DNA of 64,000 bases, from NCBI GenBank assembly GCA_014240165.1, contig JAAZXM010000005.1, forward strand, positions 62,001 to 126,000, given 5' to 3'. A program made the translations under genes and the position numbers. Below are positions 18,611-26,814 of this stretch, one piece after another; position 1 is the first letter of the stretch, and the number at the start of each line of letters is the position of its first letter. The notes under the pieces were generated by a model. It was not told the DNA's origin and did no database searches. It saw nothing but the letters and a program-made list of their open reading frames with translations. Source of the DNA: Myxococcales bacterium. GTDB lineage: Bacteria; Myxococcota_A; UBA9160; UBA4427.

Positions 18611-19450
18611 CTAACGCGCTGGCGAGCGTGGCGAGCGCGGTGAAAAAAACAACTTTTCCGCGTTGCCGCGAATGAACTTCTCGAGCACGCCTTCGCGCAA
18701 ATCGAGCGCGCGCGCCTCGGAGAGACAGCGCTCCATGGAGAGCACGGGATGATCCGACGCATAGAGGATCTTGTCGGCGCCGCGGGTATTCATGAAATGA
18801 ATCAATTCGGGAGGGAAATATTTCGGCGCGAAGGCCGAGGTCATCAGGTGCAGGCCCTTGTATTTGAGCATCAGCCGCAAGGCGATACCCCACCAGGGGT
18901 CGGCCCCATGCGCCATGGAGATCCGCAACTTCGGAAAATCGAGGCAAACGCGATCCAGGTGCATGGGGTTCTGGCACTCGCCGGGCATCGGGGGGCCTGG
19001 GATCCCGGTATTGATCGAGATCGGCAGATCCAAATCGCAACACTTCGCATAGAGGGGGTAGTAGTCACGGTGATTCGGCGGGAGATCGTGAAGGAAGGGA
19101 ACCACCCGGGCCATCACCACGGGCTGCTCCGCCAGCATGTCCTCCAAGGCCCAACACGCCTTCATGTGGGCGGTGGGATCACAAATGGCCGCAAGGAAAA
19201 GTCGGTCGGGGTATTGCTTCACGCAATCGAGAACCGCTTGCTGGGGAGCTTCCAAGGAGAGGCTGAGCACCGCGCGCTCGACCCCCGCGGCGTCCATCTG
19301 GGCGATCAACTCATCCGCGGACAGTTCGCGCAGGAAATCGTCGCCGGCCTTGAAATAATCCTCTTTGACCCGAACCAGCCAATCCGGTGGACGCTGGCCT
19401 CCCAACATGGAGAGGTTGACCCAGGGATCGATTGCCAGAACTTGCGCCAT
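18611..19450 (-). CDS. Amidohydrolase_2-family protein lacking N-terminal HxH
   Basis: Protein of 279 residues of the ACMSD-like amidohydrolase/decarboxylase family (TIM barrel). Visible elements are SINTGIPGPPMPGECQNPMHL, ISMAHGADPW (His ligand position) and the C-terminal LYASDHPVLSMERC with the catalytic Asp. The N-terminal metal motif HxH is absent: the start reads VLAIDPWVNLS. Enzymes of this type may bind metal differently or be inactive. ATG 19450 is preferred to TTG 19471. It is divergent from polB, with 86 bases between the starts. Confidence 0.78.
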   Translation of the reverse strand: MAQVLAIDPWVNLSMLGGQRPPDWLVRVKEDYFKAGDDFLRELSADELIAQMDAAGVERAVLSLSLEAPQQAVLDCVKQYPDRLFLAAICDPTAHMKACWALEDMLAEQPVVMARVVPFLHDLPPNHRDYYPLYAKCCDLDLPISINTGIPGPPMPGECQNPMHLDRVCLDFPKLRISMAHGADPWWGIALRLMLKYKGLHLMTSAFAPKYFPPELIHFMNTRGADKILYASDHPVLSMERCLSEARALDLREGVLEKFIRGNAEKLFFSPRSPRSPAR

Positions 19451-19536
19451 GATGGAGCCAGCATAGAGCAACTAGCCGATTGCACCGTGCCCCCTATGCT
19501 TTGAAGCGCCCACTTCCTGCGGGAGGGACCCAGCCG

Positions 19537-21906
19537 GTGCAACGAGGCGTCATCCTCCAGCCCACATATCGGATTCAACGGGATCGCCCGATCATTCAGC
19601 TCTACGGGCGCCTCGAATCCGGGCGAGCTTTTCTCGTCGAAGATGATCGTTTCCAGCCCTATTTTTTCGTCCGGGAACGCGACGGGCACCACCTCGCCCA
19701 GGAGAGCGGGGTTACGCTTCGCGAAACCGAGCTCAGCAATTTGGCGGGGGAGCCCGTCTCCCGAGTCAATGTCCAATTGCCGGGTGAGATTCGACCGCTT
19801 CGCATTCGCCTCGAACGGCTGGGTGTGCCCAGCTATGAGGCCGACTTGCGCTTCGCGTATCGCTACCTGATGGACCACGCGCTCCGGGATTGCATCGGCA
19901 TCGAGGGGCGCACCGAAAGCGAAGGACAAAGCGGCGCGGCACAGCCCGGGGCCGGGCTGGTCCGCTTTCGCAATCCCGACCTGGTCAGCACCGAAGCGGA
20001 AATCGAACTCTCGACACTATCCCTCGACCTCGAAACGACCCCCGATGCCAGCGAGATCTATTCGGCTGCCCTGGCGGGCTGCGGGGTGGAGGAAGTCCAC
20101 CTGGTCTCCTCTTCCCCGGTTCCGGGCGCGGAGAATTACGCCGATGAATCGGCATTGCTCGTCGCCCTGGCGGGGCGGATCCGCCAACTCGATCCCGACC
20201 TCCTGATCGGTTGGAACGTGGTGGATTTCGATTTGCGGGTGCTGAGCCGGCGCTTCGAGGCGTTGAATATCTCCACTGCAGCGCAATCCCTCGGAAGACT
20301 TCCGGGAAGCATTCGATTTCAGGGCGATGCGAGTTTTACCCGCCCGAGCCGGGCCGAGATCTCCGGGCGCATGGTGGTGGACGGCATCCCCCTGGTGCGC
20401 GATGCCCTCCGGCTTCCGGACTACCGCCTGAGCACGGTGGCGCACGCTGTATTGGGCCGGGGCAAACTCATCAACGAAGAAGCCCCGAACGCCGCCGAAG
20501 AGATCTCTCGACTCTACCGCGAGGACCGGGAAGCCCTGGCGGCCTACAACCTGGAAGATGCCCGCCTGGTGGCGGAGATTCTCGAACACGAGGGACTGCT
20601 CGAACTCGCCCGGGAACGCAGCCGTCTCACGGGTATGCAACTCGACCGCGTGGGGGCCAGCATCGCCACCTTCGACCTCGTCTACCTGCCGGATCTTCGG
20701 CGCCATGGCGCGGTGGCGCCCAATGTCAGCGACAGCCAGAGCAACGCCGCGGTGAGTGGGGGCAGTGTTTTGGAACCCCAGCCGGGCCTGGCCCGCAACG
20801 TGGCGGTCTATGACTTCAAGAGCCTCTACCCGAGCCTGATGCGAACTTTCAATATCGACCCCCTCGCCCTGGCCCGAGGCCGGCTCGAGACCGCGGGTGC
20901 GGCCATCGTCGCGCCCAATGGCGCCCGCCTCTCGCGACAGGAGGCGATCCTTCCGCGTATCCTCGAGCGCTTCATGGAGCGCCGAGAAGCCGCCAAGGAG
21001 CGGGGCGATCGCCATGCCAACCAGGCGATCAAGATCATGATGAATTCGATGTTCGGGATCTTCGCCGCCCCGGCCTGCCGCTTTTTCAGTCCCGAACTCG
21101 CCAATGCCATTACGCGCTTCGGACAACAGACCCTGGCCTGGACGTGCGAGGCGTTCGCGGAACGCGGCGTGAAGGTTATCTATGGCGACACGGACTCGGT
21201 CTTTGTTCAACTTCCGGAAAGCGGCGACGAAGCCGCCATGGAGAAGAGCGCCGAAACGCTTCGGGCGGAGGTCGCCCGGGAAATCGCCGGGCGAATCCAC
21301 GCCGAATACGACGTGGAAGCGCAACTCGACCTGGAACTCGAGAAGGTGTACTCGCGCTTTCTGCTGCCGCGGGTTCGGGGCGGCCAGGGGGGGAGTAAAA
21401 AACGCTACGCGGGATGGCTGGAGGACGCCGAGGGCGGCCGACTCGAAATCGTCGGCCTCGAATCCGTGCGCCGAGACTGGCCCCGAGTCGCCCAACGACT
21501 CCAGGAGGGCATGCTGACCCGCCTCTTCCGCGACGAAGAGGTGCTGCCCTTTGTCCGGGAGACCATCGCTGCAGTGCGCAGCGGCGAACTCGACAAGGAG
21601 CTCGTCTACAGCAAGCGAATCCGTAAGGGCTCCCTGGATCGCTACACGGAATCGAGCCCGCCCCACGTCAAGGCGGCGAGAAAGCTCGAGGAGCGCCAGG
21701 GCACGAAGGCCGGCCCGGTGGTCCACTATTGGATCGGGCGAAGCGGCCCCGAGCCGCTGCTCCCCGGAGAGATTCCCCCCGACGAGATCGACCGCAAGCA
21801 CTACGTGGAGCGCGTCCTGGAACCCGTGGCGGACGCGATCCTCTGCGAAATTGACTCTTCCTTCGCCGAAGCCCTGGGTGAAGGCCAACAACTCAAGCTG
21901 ATCTGA
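19537..21906 (+). CDS. polB: DNA polymerase II (family B)
   Basis: Family-B DNA polymerase of 789 residues, a repair and translesion-type replicase. The 3'-5' exonuclease motifs are SLDLETT (Exo I), WNVVDFD (Exo II) and YNLEDA (Exo III, Tyr-x3-Asp). Polymerase motifs are DFKSLYPSLM (A), NQAIKIMMNSMFG (B) and YGDTDSVF (C). All are intact, so it should be active and proofreading. GTG 19537 is chosen because GGGAGG lies about ten bases upstream; an upstream start would add 19 unlike residues. Length agrees with E. coli Pol II. No SOS (LexA) box was found in front. Confidence 0.92.
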   Translation: MQRGVILQPTYRIQRDRPIIQLYGRLESGRAFLVEDDRFQPYFFVRERDGHHLAQESGVTLRETELSNLAGEPVSRVNVQLPGEIRPLRIRLERLGVPSYEADLRFAYRYLMDHALRDCIGIEGRTESEGQSGAAQPGAGLVRFRNPDLVSTEAEIELSTLSLDLETTPDASEIYSAALAGCGVEEVHLVSSSPVPGAENYADESALLVALAGRIRQLDPDLLIGWNVVDFDLRVLSRRFEALNISTAAQSLGRLPGSIRFQGDASFTRPSRAEISGRMVVDGIPLVRDALRLPDYRLSTVAHAVLGRGKLINEEAPNAAEEISRLYREDREALAAYNLEDARLVAEILEHEGLLELARERSRLTGMQLDRVGASIATFDLVYLPDLRRHGAVAPNVSDSQSNAAVSGGSVLEPQPGLARNVAVYDFKSLYPSLMRTFNIDPLALARGRLETAGAAIVAPNGARLSRQEAILPRILERFMERREAAKERGDRHANQAIKIMMNSMFGIFAAPACRFFSPELANAITRFGQQTLAWTCEAFAERGVKVIYGDTDSVFVQLPESGDEAAMEKSAETLRAEVAREIAGRIHAEYDVEAQLDLELEKVYSRFLLPRVRGGQGGSKKRYAGWLEDAEGGRLEIVGLESVRRDWPRVAQRLQEGMLTRLFRDEEVLPFVRETIAAVRSGELDKELVYSKRIRKGSLDRYTESSPPHVKAARKLEERQGTKAGPVVHYWIGRSGPEPLLPGEIPPDEIDRKHYVERVLEPVADAILCEIDSSFAEALGEGQQLKLI

Positions 21907-21939
21907 AATGCCCTGGGCTCGGAGCCCCTCCGGGCCGGC

Positions 21940-22989
21940 TCAAGCGGCGGCGGATTCCCAGGGAGCGTCCGATTCGGCGACCCGGGCCAACTGCCGGAAG
22001 AGCGCCTCCTCGCGGTGGGCGAGATCATCCACCCGGGCGCCCGCCTGGGCGAAGAGTTCGGGCCGGCAGGTCTCGCGCTCGCTCTGGGTCTTCAACAGGT
22101 CGGCCACCTCTCCCCATCCCTGGGCAATGGCATCGGTCGCCTCGGCGAGGCGCAATTCGCCCAGGGCGGGCACCGCTTGTTCCGCCTCGGCGAGGAAATC
22201 CCGGTAGATCGATCGAAAGAAAAGCCCCCCGGCGCCGCGCTTCACGATGATCTGATAACCGAAACGCGCAGCCCAGGACCAGTCGTCGAGCGCCTTCCAA
22301 TCCCCGAGTTCGCGGGCGAGGCTTCGCATACCGGGCAAACCGCAGGCCGCCGGCGGCATCGGACCCTCCGGCGGATCCAGCATCCATTGCGCGTTGCGCG
22401 CAAAGGCCAGGCGAATGATCTCGGGCAAGGGGCGGCCCCACTCGAGGCGGCCGGGCCGGAAATGCTGGTACTCGTTGTGGCACGGCATCGGGTAATCGTC
22501 GGCGTTGCGCGAGCGTCGGAGTTCCTCGCGGCTGACGCTCTGGTATTCGCCCAGCTTTCGATCCGCGATATAAACGCGATCCTCGGCTTCGTCGTACCCC
22601 ACAGCCACTGCGCGGTGGCCCGGAAAATGGCTCGTGGTTCCCTGGTAGCCCAAGTAGAAAGTGTCGGTGGAGAGCATCACCGGCACCCCGGCATCGAGCT
22701 GCGCTTTCAGGCTCTGCCAGGCGCGGGCGTCGTCTTCCTCGACCCCGCCCTCCACGGGCAACCCGGCGTTCGCGCAGAAATCGGTTTCCAGGCTGACCGT
22801 GCGCCCGTGAAACATCCGGGTGGGACTCAGGGCATCGTTATTGATGGCGAAGAAGCCGAGCCCGCCCGCCAGGCCAAAAACCATGGCTTCGGATAGGGGC
22901 AACTCGTGGAAGTTCAGGATATTTCGGATCGCCGTGGAGGCGCAGTGCTCGCCCGGACGATGTTCGAAGCCCTCCACAAAGACCTTCAT
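21940..22989 (-). CDS. BtrH_N/DUF4872-type protein
   Basis: Protein of 349 residues. The N-terminal 150 residues match the BtrH_N domain, a papain/C39-like fold first known from butirosin biosynthesis acyl transfer. The likely nucleophile is C16 in EHCASTAIRNIL, and the later His lies in HFPGHRAVAVGYD. The C-terminal part (from about residue 170) is helical and fits DUF4872. Its natural role outside butirosin is unknown; transfer of an acyl group from a carrier protein or peptidase-like cleavage are possible. The start has GGGAGGAG six bases upstream, so the longer reading to 23328 is not used. It converges with polB. Confidence 0.8.
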   Translation of the reverse strand: MKVFVEGFEHRPGEHCASTAIRNILNFHELPLSEAMVFGLAGGLGFFAINNDALSPTRMFHGRTVSLETDFCANAGLPVEGGVEEDDARAWQSLKAQLDAGVPVMLSTDTFYLGYQGTTSHFPGHRAVAVGYDEAEDRVYIADRKLGEYQSVSREELRRSRNADDYPMPCHNEYQHFRPGRLEWGRPLPEIIRLAFARNAQWMLDPPEGPMPPAACGLPGMRSLARELGDWKALDDWSWAARFGYQIIVKRGAGGLFFRSIYRDFLAEAEQAVPALGELRLAEATDAIAQGWGEVADLLKTQSERETCRPELFAQAGARVDDLAHREEALFRQLARVAESDAPWESAAA

Positions 22990-23057
22990 CCGTTCTCCTC
23001 CCGTGGCCAGGCTCACTATACCTTGATCCTTCCCGGAACTCGCACCCGGGCAGGGCC

Positions 23058-24083
23058 CTAGGCCGGAGCGCCCAGGGCAGCGACCACCTCGCTCACCTCG
23101 GCGTCCTGGGCAGGATCCCCGGGCATGGGGAAGGTCATGCGCGTGGCCAGGCCAGCGAAGCGCGCGCGCAGCCCATCGGCGATCTCCCCGTAGCGGCCAC
23201 TGGGCACCAGAACCTCGAGCATCTCGTCGCTCACCCGGGCCGTCATCTCGGGCCAACGCCCCTCGCGCGCCAGGTCGTGGAGTTCCCGGCCCACCTCCCC
23301 CCAGCCGTAGAGTTCCAGCGAGGGCCAATAGGAAGGCGTGGAGTAGAGGAAACCGAAGAGTTCCCGAATCCCCTCGCGCGCCGCGTCCACGGCGGCCGCG
23401 GTGGAACCCGTGGCCACCAGGTCCGCCGCCATCAGGCCCATGGCTTCACGGGTCCGGCCCGTCCGGGCCGCGCCTTTGTCCAGCCGCGGCCAGACGACCT
23501 CGCGCAGGTAGCGGGGAGAACTGTTGGTGGGATGGCACATGAGCCCATCGGCCGCTTCCCCGGCCAGCGCCGTCATGCCCGGACCGATCCCGCCGAGATG
23601 AATCGGCACGGGCCCGTCCGCGCAGGGGCCGGGGTTGAAGAAGGGCTGCATCTTGGTGAAACGATAATGCTCGCCCTCGAAAGCCAGGGGCGCACCGTCC
23701 TGCCAGCAGGCGAAAATCGCGCGCAGCGCCCCGATATATTCGCGCATGCGCGGAACCGGGGGAGACCATGCGGTCGAGAAGCGCCCCACGATATTGCCGC
23801 GCACCTGGGAGCCAATGCCCAATTCGAAGCGCCCGCGAGAGACGGTTTGCAGATCCCAGGCCGCGTGGGCCACATTCATCGGACTGCGGGGAAAGGCGAC
23901 GAGGACGCTGGTCGCCACTCGTAAACGTTCGGTCGCCGTCAGGGCCGCCTGGGCGACGAGCAGGCCATCGTGCACCGCATCCGGCACGTTCAAGCCGCAA
24001 TAGCCCAGCGCTTCGGCTCGGCGTGCGTGCTCGGCCACATCGGCCAGGGCCATCCGCTGGTCCATTGCCGCCCAGACTTCCAT
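23058..24083 (-). CDS. LLM-class F420-dependent oxidoreductase
   Basis: Luciferase-like enzyme of 341 residues, close in style to TIGR03617 proteins. Elements are HARRAEALGYCGLNVPD, TSVLVAFPRSPMNVAHAAWD, RFELGIGSQVRGNIVGRF and IHLGGIGPGMTALAGEAADG. Cofactor F420 is the family norm for such sequences, with an unknown organic substrate. GGGGAGGG precedes ATG 24083; upstream sequence in the same frame is not conserved. It is divergent from the acyl-CoA dehydrogenase operon and could share its KstR-like operator. Confidence 0.85.
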   Translation of the reverse strand: MEVWAAMDQRMALADVAEHARRAEALGYCGLNVPDAVHDGLLVAQAALTATERLRVATSVLVAFPRSPMNVAHAAWDLQTVSRGRFELGIGSQVRGNIVGRFSTAWSPPVPRMREYIGALRAIFACWQDGAPLAFEGEHYRFTKMQPFFNPGPCADGPVPIHLGGIGPGMTALAGEAADGLMCHPTNSSPRYLREVVWPRLDKGAARTGRTREAMGLMAADLVATGSTAAAVDAAREGIRELFGFLYSTPSYWPSLELYGWGEVGRELHDLAREGRWPEMTARVSDEMLEVLVPSGRYGEIADGLRARFAGLATRMTFPMPGDPAQDAEVSEVVAALGAPA

Positions 24084-24186
24084 TGATCCCTCCCCGTGTT
24101 CCCCCGCCTTGCGGTGGCCCCAGCATACCCGCCCGCCAGGGGGATTTTCCGGCCGCACAGGGGCGAATCCGGGGATTTTGCGAGAC

Positions 24187-24215
24187 TAGAACGTGTTTCA
24201 GTTTCGGGGTATAGT
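24187..24215 (+). promoter_or_regulatory. KstR-like operator over a sigma-70-type promoter
   Basis: TAGAACGTGTTTCA (24187-24200) fits the mycobacterial KstR consensus TnnAACnnGTTnnA at all eight fixed bases. Its first six bases stand exactly 17 bases before TATAGT (24210-24215), a 5/6 match to the -10 hexamer, so a bound repressor would cover the -35 region. The acyl-CoA dehydrogenase start is 68 bases beyond the -10. KstR is a TetR repressor of cholesterol catabolism in actinobacteria; the regulator here is unknown and its presence is inferred. Confidence 0.5.
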
Positions 24216-24283
24216 CGAAGGGTCGCCGGCGCCCGGCGCCACTCACCGCTTTCGCCCCCCAAAGGGGGCCCGAGGTCCCTTCC

Positions 24284-25459
24284 ATGCACGTCGACTACAC
24301 CCCTGTCCAGAAGGAACTCCGCCTCAAGCTCCGTGACTATTTCGGCCAACTGATGACCCCCGAGCGCAAAGAGGGCATCAAGATGCTCGAGGGCGGGGGC
24401 CTGTTCCGGGAGATCGTTCGCGAGATGGGGAGCGACGGCTGGCTCGGCGTGGGCTGGCCCGAGGAATACGGCGGGGGCGGACTGACCGCTATCGAGCAGT
24501 TGATCTTCTTCGACGAATTGCGCCGAGCGGGCGCCCCCCTGCCTTTCGTCACCCTCAATACCGTGGGCCCGGCCCTGATGGCCCATGGCTCCGAGGAACA
24601 CAAGCGCGAATTCCTGCCGCGCATCCTTGCCGGCGAAGCCCATTTCGCCATCGGCTATACCGAGCCCGATGCAGGCACCGACCTGGCCTCGCTCAAGACC
24701 TCGGCGGTTCGAGACGGCGACGAGTGGGTCATCAACGGAACCAAGATCTTTACCAGCGGCGCCGATGACGCCGACTATATCTGGCTGGCCGCGCGCACGG
24801 ACCCCGAAGCGAAGAAGCACCAGGGCATCACGATCTTCATCGTCGATACCCAGCTGCCCGGCTTCAGCGCAGCGCCCATTCATACCGTGGGCGGCGGCCA
24901 TACGTGCATGAGCTACTACGAGAACGTGCGGGTCCACAACTCCATGATCGTCGGGGGTCCGGGCCAGGGATGGCGCCTGATCACCACTCAACTCAACCAC
25001 GAGCGCGTGGGACTCGCGGCCTTCGGTGGCATCGCTTTCAAACACCTGGATGACGTGGTGACGTGGGCCAGCGAAACCCAAGACGCCGATGGCACTCGGG
25101 TGGCGGACGATCCGCGGGTACAGCAAGCCCTGGGTGAAGCCAGCGCACGCCTCGAGGCCATGAAGGTGATGAACTGGCGGATGGCGTGGGCCCTGGAACA
25201 GGACACCCTCGACCCCGCCCAGGCCTCGGCGGTCAAGGTCTACAGCACCGAGACCCTGATCGAAGTCTATCGCCTGCTGCAGGAAGTCGTCGGGGTAGCG
25301 GGAGCGCTTCGTAAGGGATCGGCGGGAGCCGTTCTGCTCGGTGCGCTCTCCCAAGAAGCCCGATCCTGCCAGATCAACACATTCGGTGGCGGCGTCAACG
25401 AAGTGCAACGCGAGATCATCGCCATGGCCGGGCTCAAGATGCCCCGGGCACCTCGCTAG
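24284..25459 (+). CDS. Acyl-CoA dehydrogenase (subunit 1 of a pair)
   Basis: FAD-dependent acyl-CoA dehydrogenase of 391 residues. The N-terminal helical domain (LGVGWPEEYGGGGLTAIEQ), the flavin-binding middle strand (AIGYTEPDAGTDLASLKTSA), WVINGTKIFTSGA and the helical C-terminal domain are clear. It desaturates an acyl-CoA at alpha-beta. The neighbouring homologous gene starts 24 bases later, so they may form an alpha2beta2 enzyme like ChsE-type dehydrogenases acting on steroid side chains, where each subunit supplies half of the flavin site. The catalytic base position cannot be fixed by eye. Likely regulated by the KstR-like site in front. Confidence 0.9.
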   Translation: MHVDYTPVQKELRLKLRDYFGQLMTPERKEGIKMLEGGGLFREIVREMGSDGWLGVGWPEEYGGGGLTAIEQLIFFDELRRAGAPLPFVTLNTVGPALMAHGSEEHKREFLPRILAGEAHFAIGYTEPDAGTDLASLKTSAVRDGDEWVINGTKIFTSGADDADYIWLAARTDPEAKKHQGITIFIVDTQLPGFSAAPIHTVGGGHTCMSYYENVRVHNSMIVGGPGQGWRLITTQLNHERVGLAAFGGIAFKHLDDVVTWASETQDADGTRVADDPRVQQALGEASARLEAMKVMNWRMAWALEQDTLDPAQASAVKVYSTETLIEVYRLLQEVVGVAGALRKGSAGAVLLGALSQEARSCQINTFGGGVNEVQREIIAMAGLKMPRAPR

Positions 25460-25483
25460 CCCCAGCCCACCCAGGAGCCCGCA

Positions 25484-26638
25484 ATGAATTTTTCTTTCAG
25501 CGAAGAACAGGATGCCATCCGCGAACTCGCCCAGCAGATCCTGGGCGACGCCTGTAGCCACGATCGCCTGGCCGAGATCGAGCGCAACGAAGCCGGGGAC
25601 GGCATCGACCACGAGCTTTGGAAAGCCCTCGCCGAGGCGAACCTGCTGGGCGTGGCGGTGGCCGAAGCCGATGGCGGAAGCGGTTATGGACTGGCGGGGC
25701 TGGGTGTTCTTCTTGAAGAGGCCGGCAGAACCCTGGCGCCCATTCCCCTGGTCCCGACCCTGGTCTACAGCGCCCCGGCCCTCGGCGAGTTCGGCAGTGC
25801 CGCCCAACGCCAGCGTTGGCTCCCGGGAGTCGTCGCGGGGGACATCCTTCTGAGCGCAGCCTTCGAGGAAAGCGGCCGCCAGGATCCCGCGCGGCCCCAG
25901 ACAAAGGCCCGGGCCCAGGCTGAGGGCTGGGTCCTCGACGGCGAAAAGATCTGCGTCCCCTGCGCGGCCCAAGCCGCACGCATCCTGGTCCCCGCCTCCC
26001 TGGGCGAGGGCCTCGTGGGCGTTTTCCTGGTGGACCCGAACGCCCCAGGCGTCGGGCTCGAGGCGGGCATCGCCAACCACCACGAACGCCAATTCCAGCT
26101 GACCCTCACCGGGGTCGAAGTCCAGGCCGACGATCTGCTGGGAAGCCCTGAGAACGGCGCCGAGATCGTGACCTGGGCGGTCAACCGGGCCCAGGCTGCG
26201 CTTGCCGCCTTGCAGCTCGGGGTCTGCGAAGCCGCCCTGGCCCGCACGGCCGAGTACACCGCGGACCGTAAGCAATTCGGCCGCCCCATCGGAACCTTCC
26301 AGGCCGTGACCATGCGGCTGGCCGACGCCTTCGTCGACCTCGAGTGCATGAAGTCCACGCTGTGGCAGGCCATTTGGCGTCTCGAAGAGGGCCTGCCGGC
26401 CAGCGCCGAGGCAGCCGCCGCCAAGTGGTGGGCATGCCGGGGCGGGAGCCGGGTGGCCCATACCGCCATGCACCTGCACGGAGGGATCGGGGCCGACATC
26501 GACTATCCGATTCACCGCTACCTGCTCTGGGCCCAGCAGATCGGGCTGACCCTCGGCGGAGCGGGCGAGCAATTGTCCCGGATCGGTGCCCTTCACGCCG
26601 ACCCCGCAGCCCGAGCGATCGCCCAAGCTCACGGCTAG
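25484..26638 (+). CDS. Acyl-CoA dehydrogenase (subunit 2 of a pair)
   Basis: Acyl-CoA dehydrogenase of 384 residues, more diverged than its neighbour. The N-terminal domain (LGVAVAEADGGSGYGLAGLG) and the C-terminal ADRKQFGRPIGTFQAVTMRLAD and HTAMHLHGGIGADIDYPIHR are typical. The middle strand is degraded: instead of a TEPxxGSD-like motif it reads SAAFEESGRQDPARPQTKA. Loss of flavin-binding elements in one subunit is typical of heteromeric ChsE-like pairs. CCAGGAG precedes the ATG. Confidence 0.88.
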   Translation: MNFSFSEEQDAIRELAQQILGDACSHDRLAEIERNEAGDGIDHELWKALAEANLLGVAVAEADGGSGYGLAGLGVLLEEAGRTLAPIPLVPTLVYSAPALGEFGSAAQRQRWLPGVVAGDILLSAAFEESGRQDPARPQTKARAQAEGWVLDGEKICVPCAAQAARILVPASLGEGLVGVFLVDPNAPGVGLEAGIANHHERQFQLTLTGVEVQADDLLGSPENGAEIVTWAVNRAQAALAALQLGVCEAALARTAEYTADRKQFGRPIGTFQAVTMRLADAFVDLECMKSTLWQAIWRLEEGLPASAEAAAAKWWACRGGSRVAHTAMHLHGGIGADIDYPIHRYLLWAQQIGLTLGGAGEQLSRIGALHADPAARAIAQAHG

Positions 26639-26814
26639 CTCGCGCATCTCTCCAACTTCCAGCGCTCCATTGCGTCGCTCGCCGCGGGGCTCTGTGGCGG
26701 CTCCAGGGAGAAGTGCGGACCCTTATCCCCCGACCCGGCACTGACGCACGTCAGCCTTGGGCCGAGCCGCTATGGTTGGCGACGATCGCGAAGCCAACTG
26801 GGGAGCAGGCCGCC

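Noticed and set aside
23990-26647. 885-codon open frame on the minus strand
   Set aside because: It is antisense to two clear acyl-CoA dehydrogenase genes; long antisense frames arise from G+C-rich codon bias, and its translation shows no domain.
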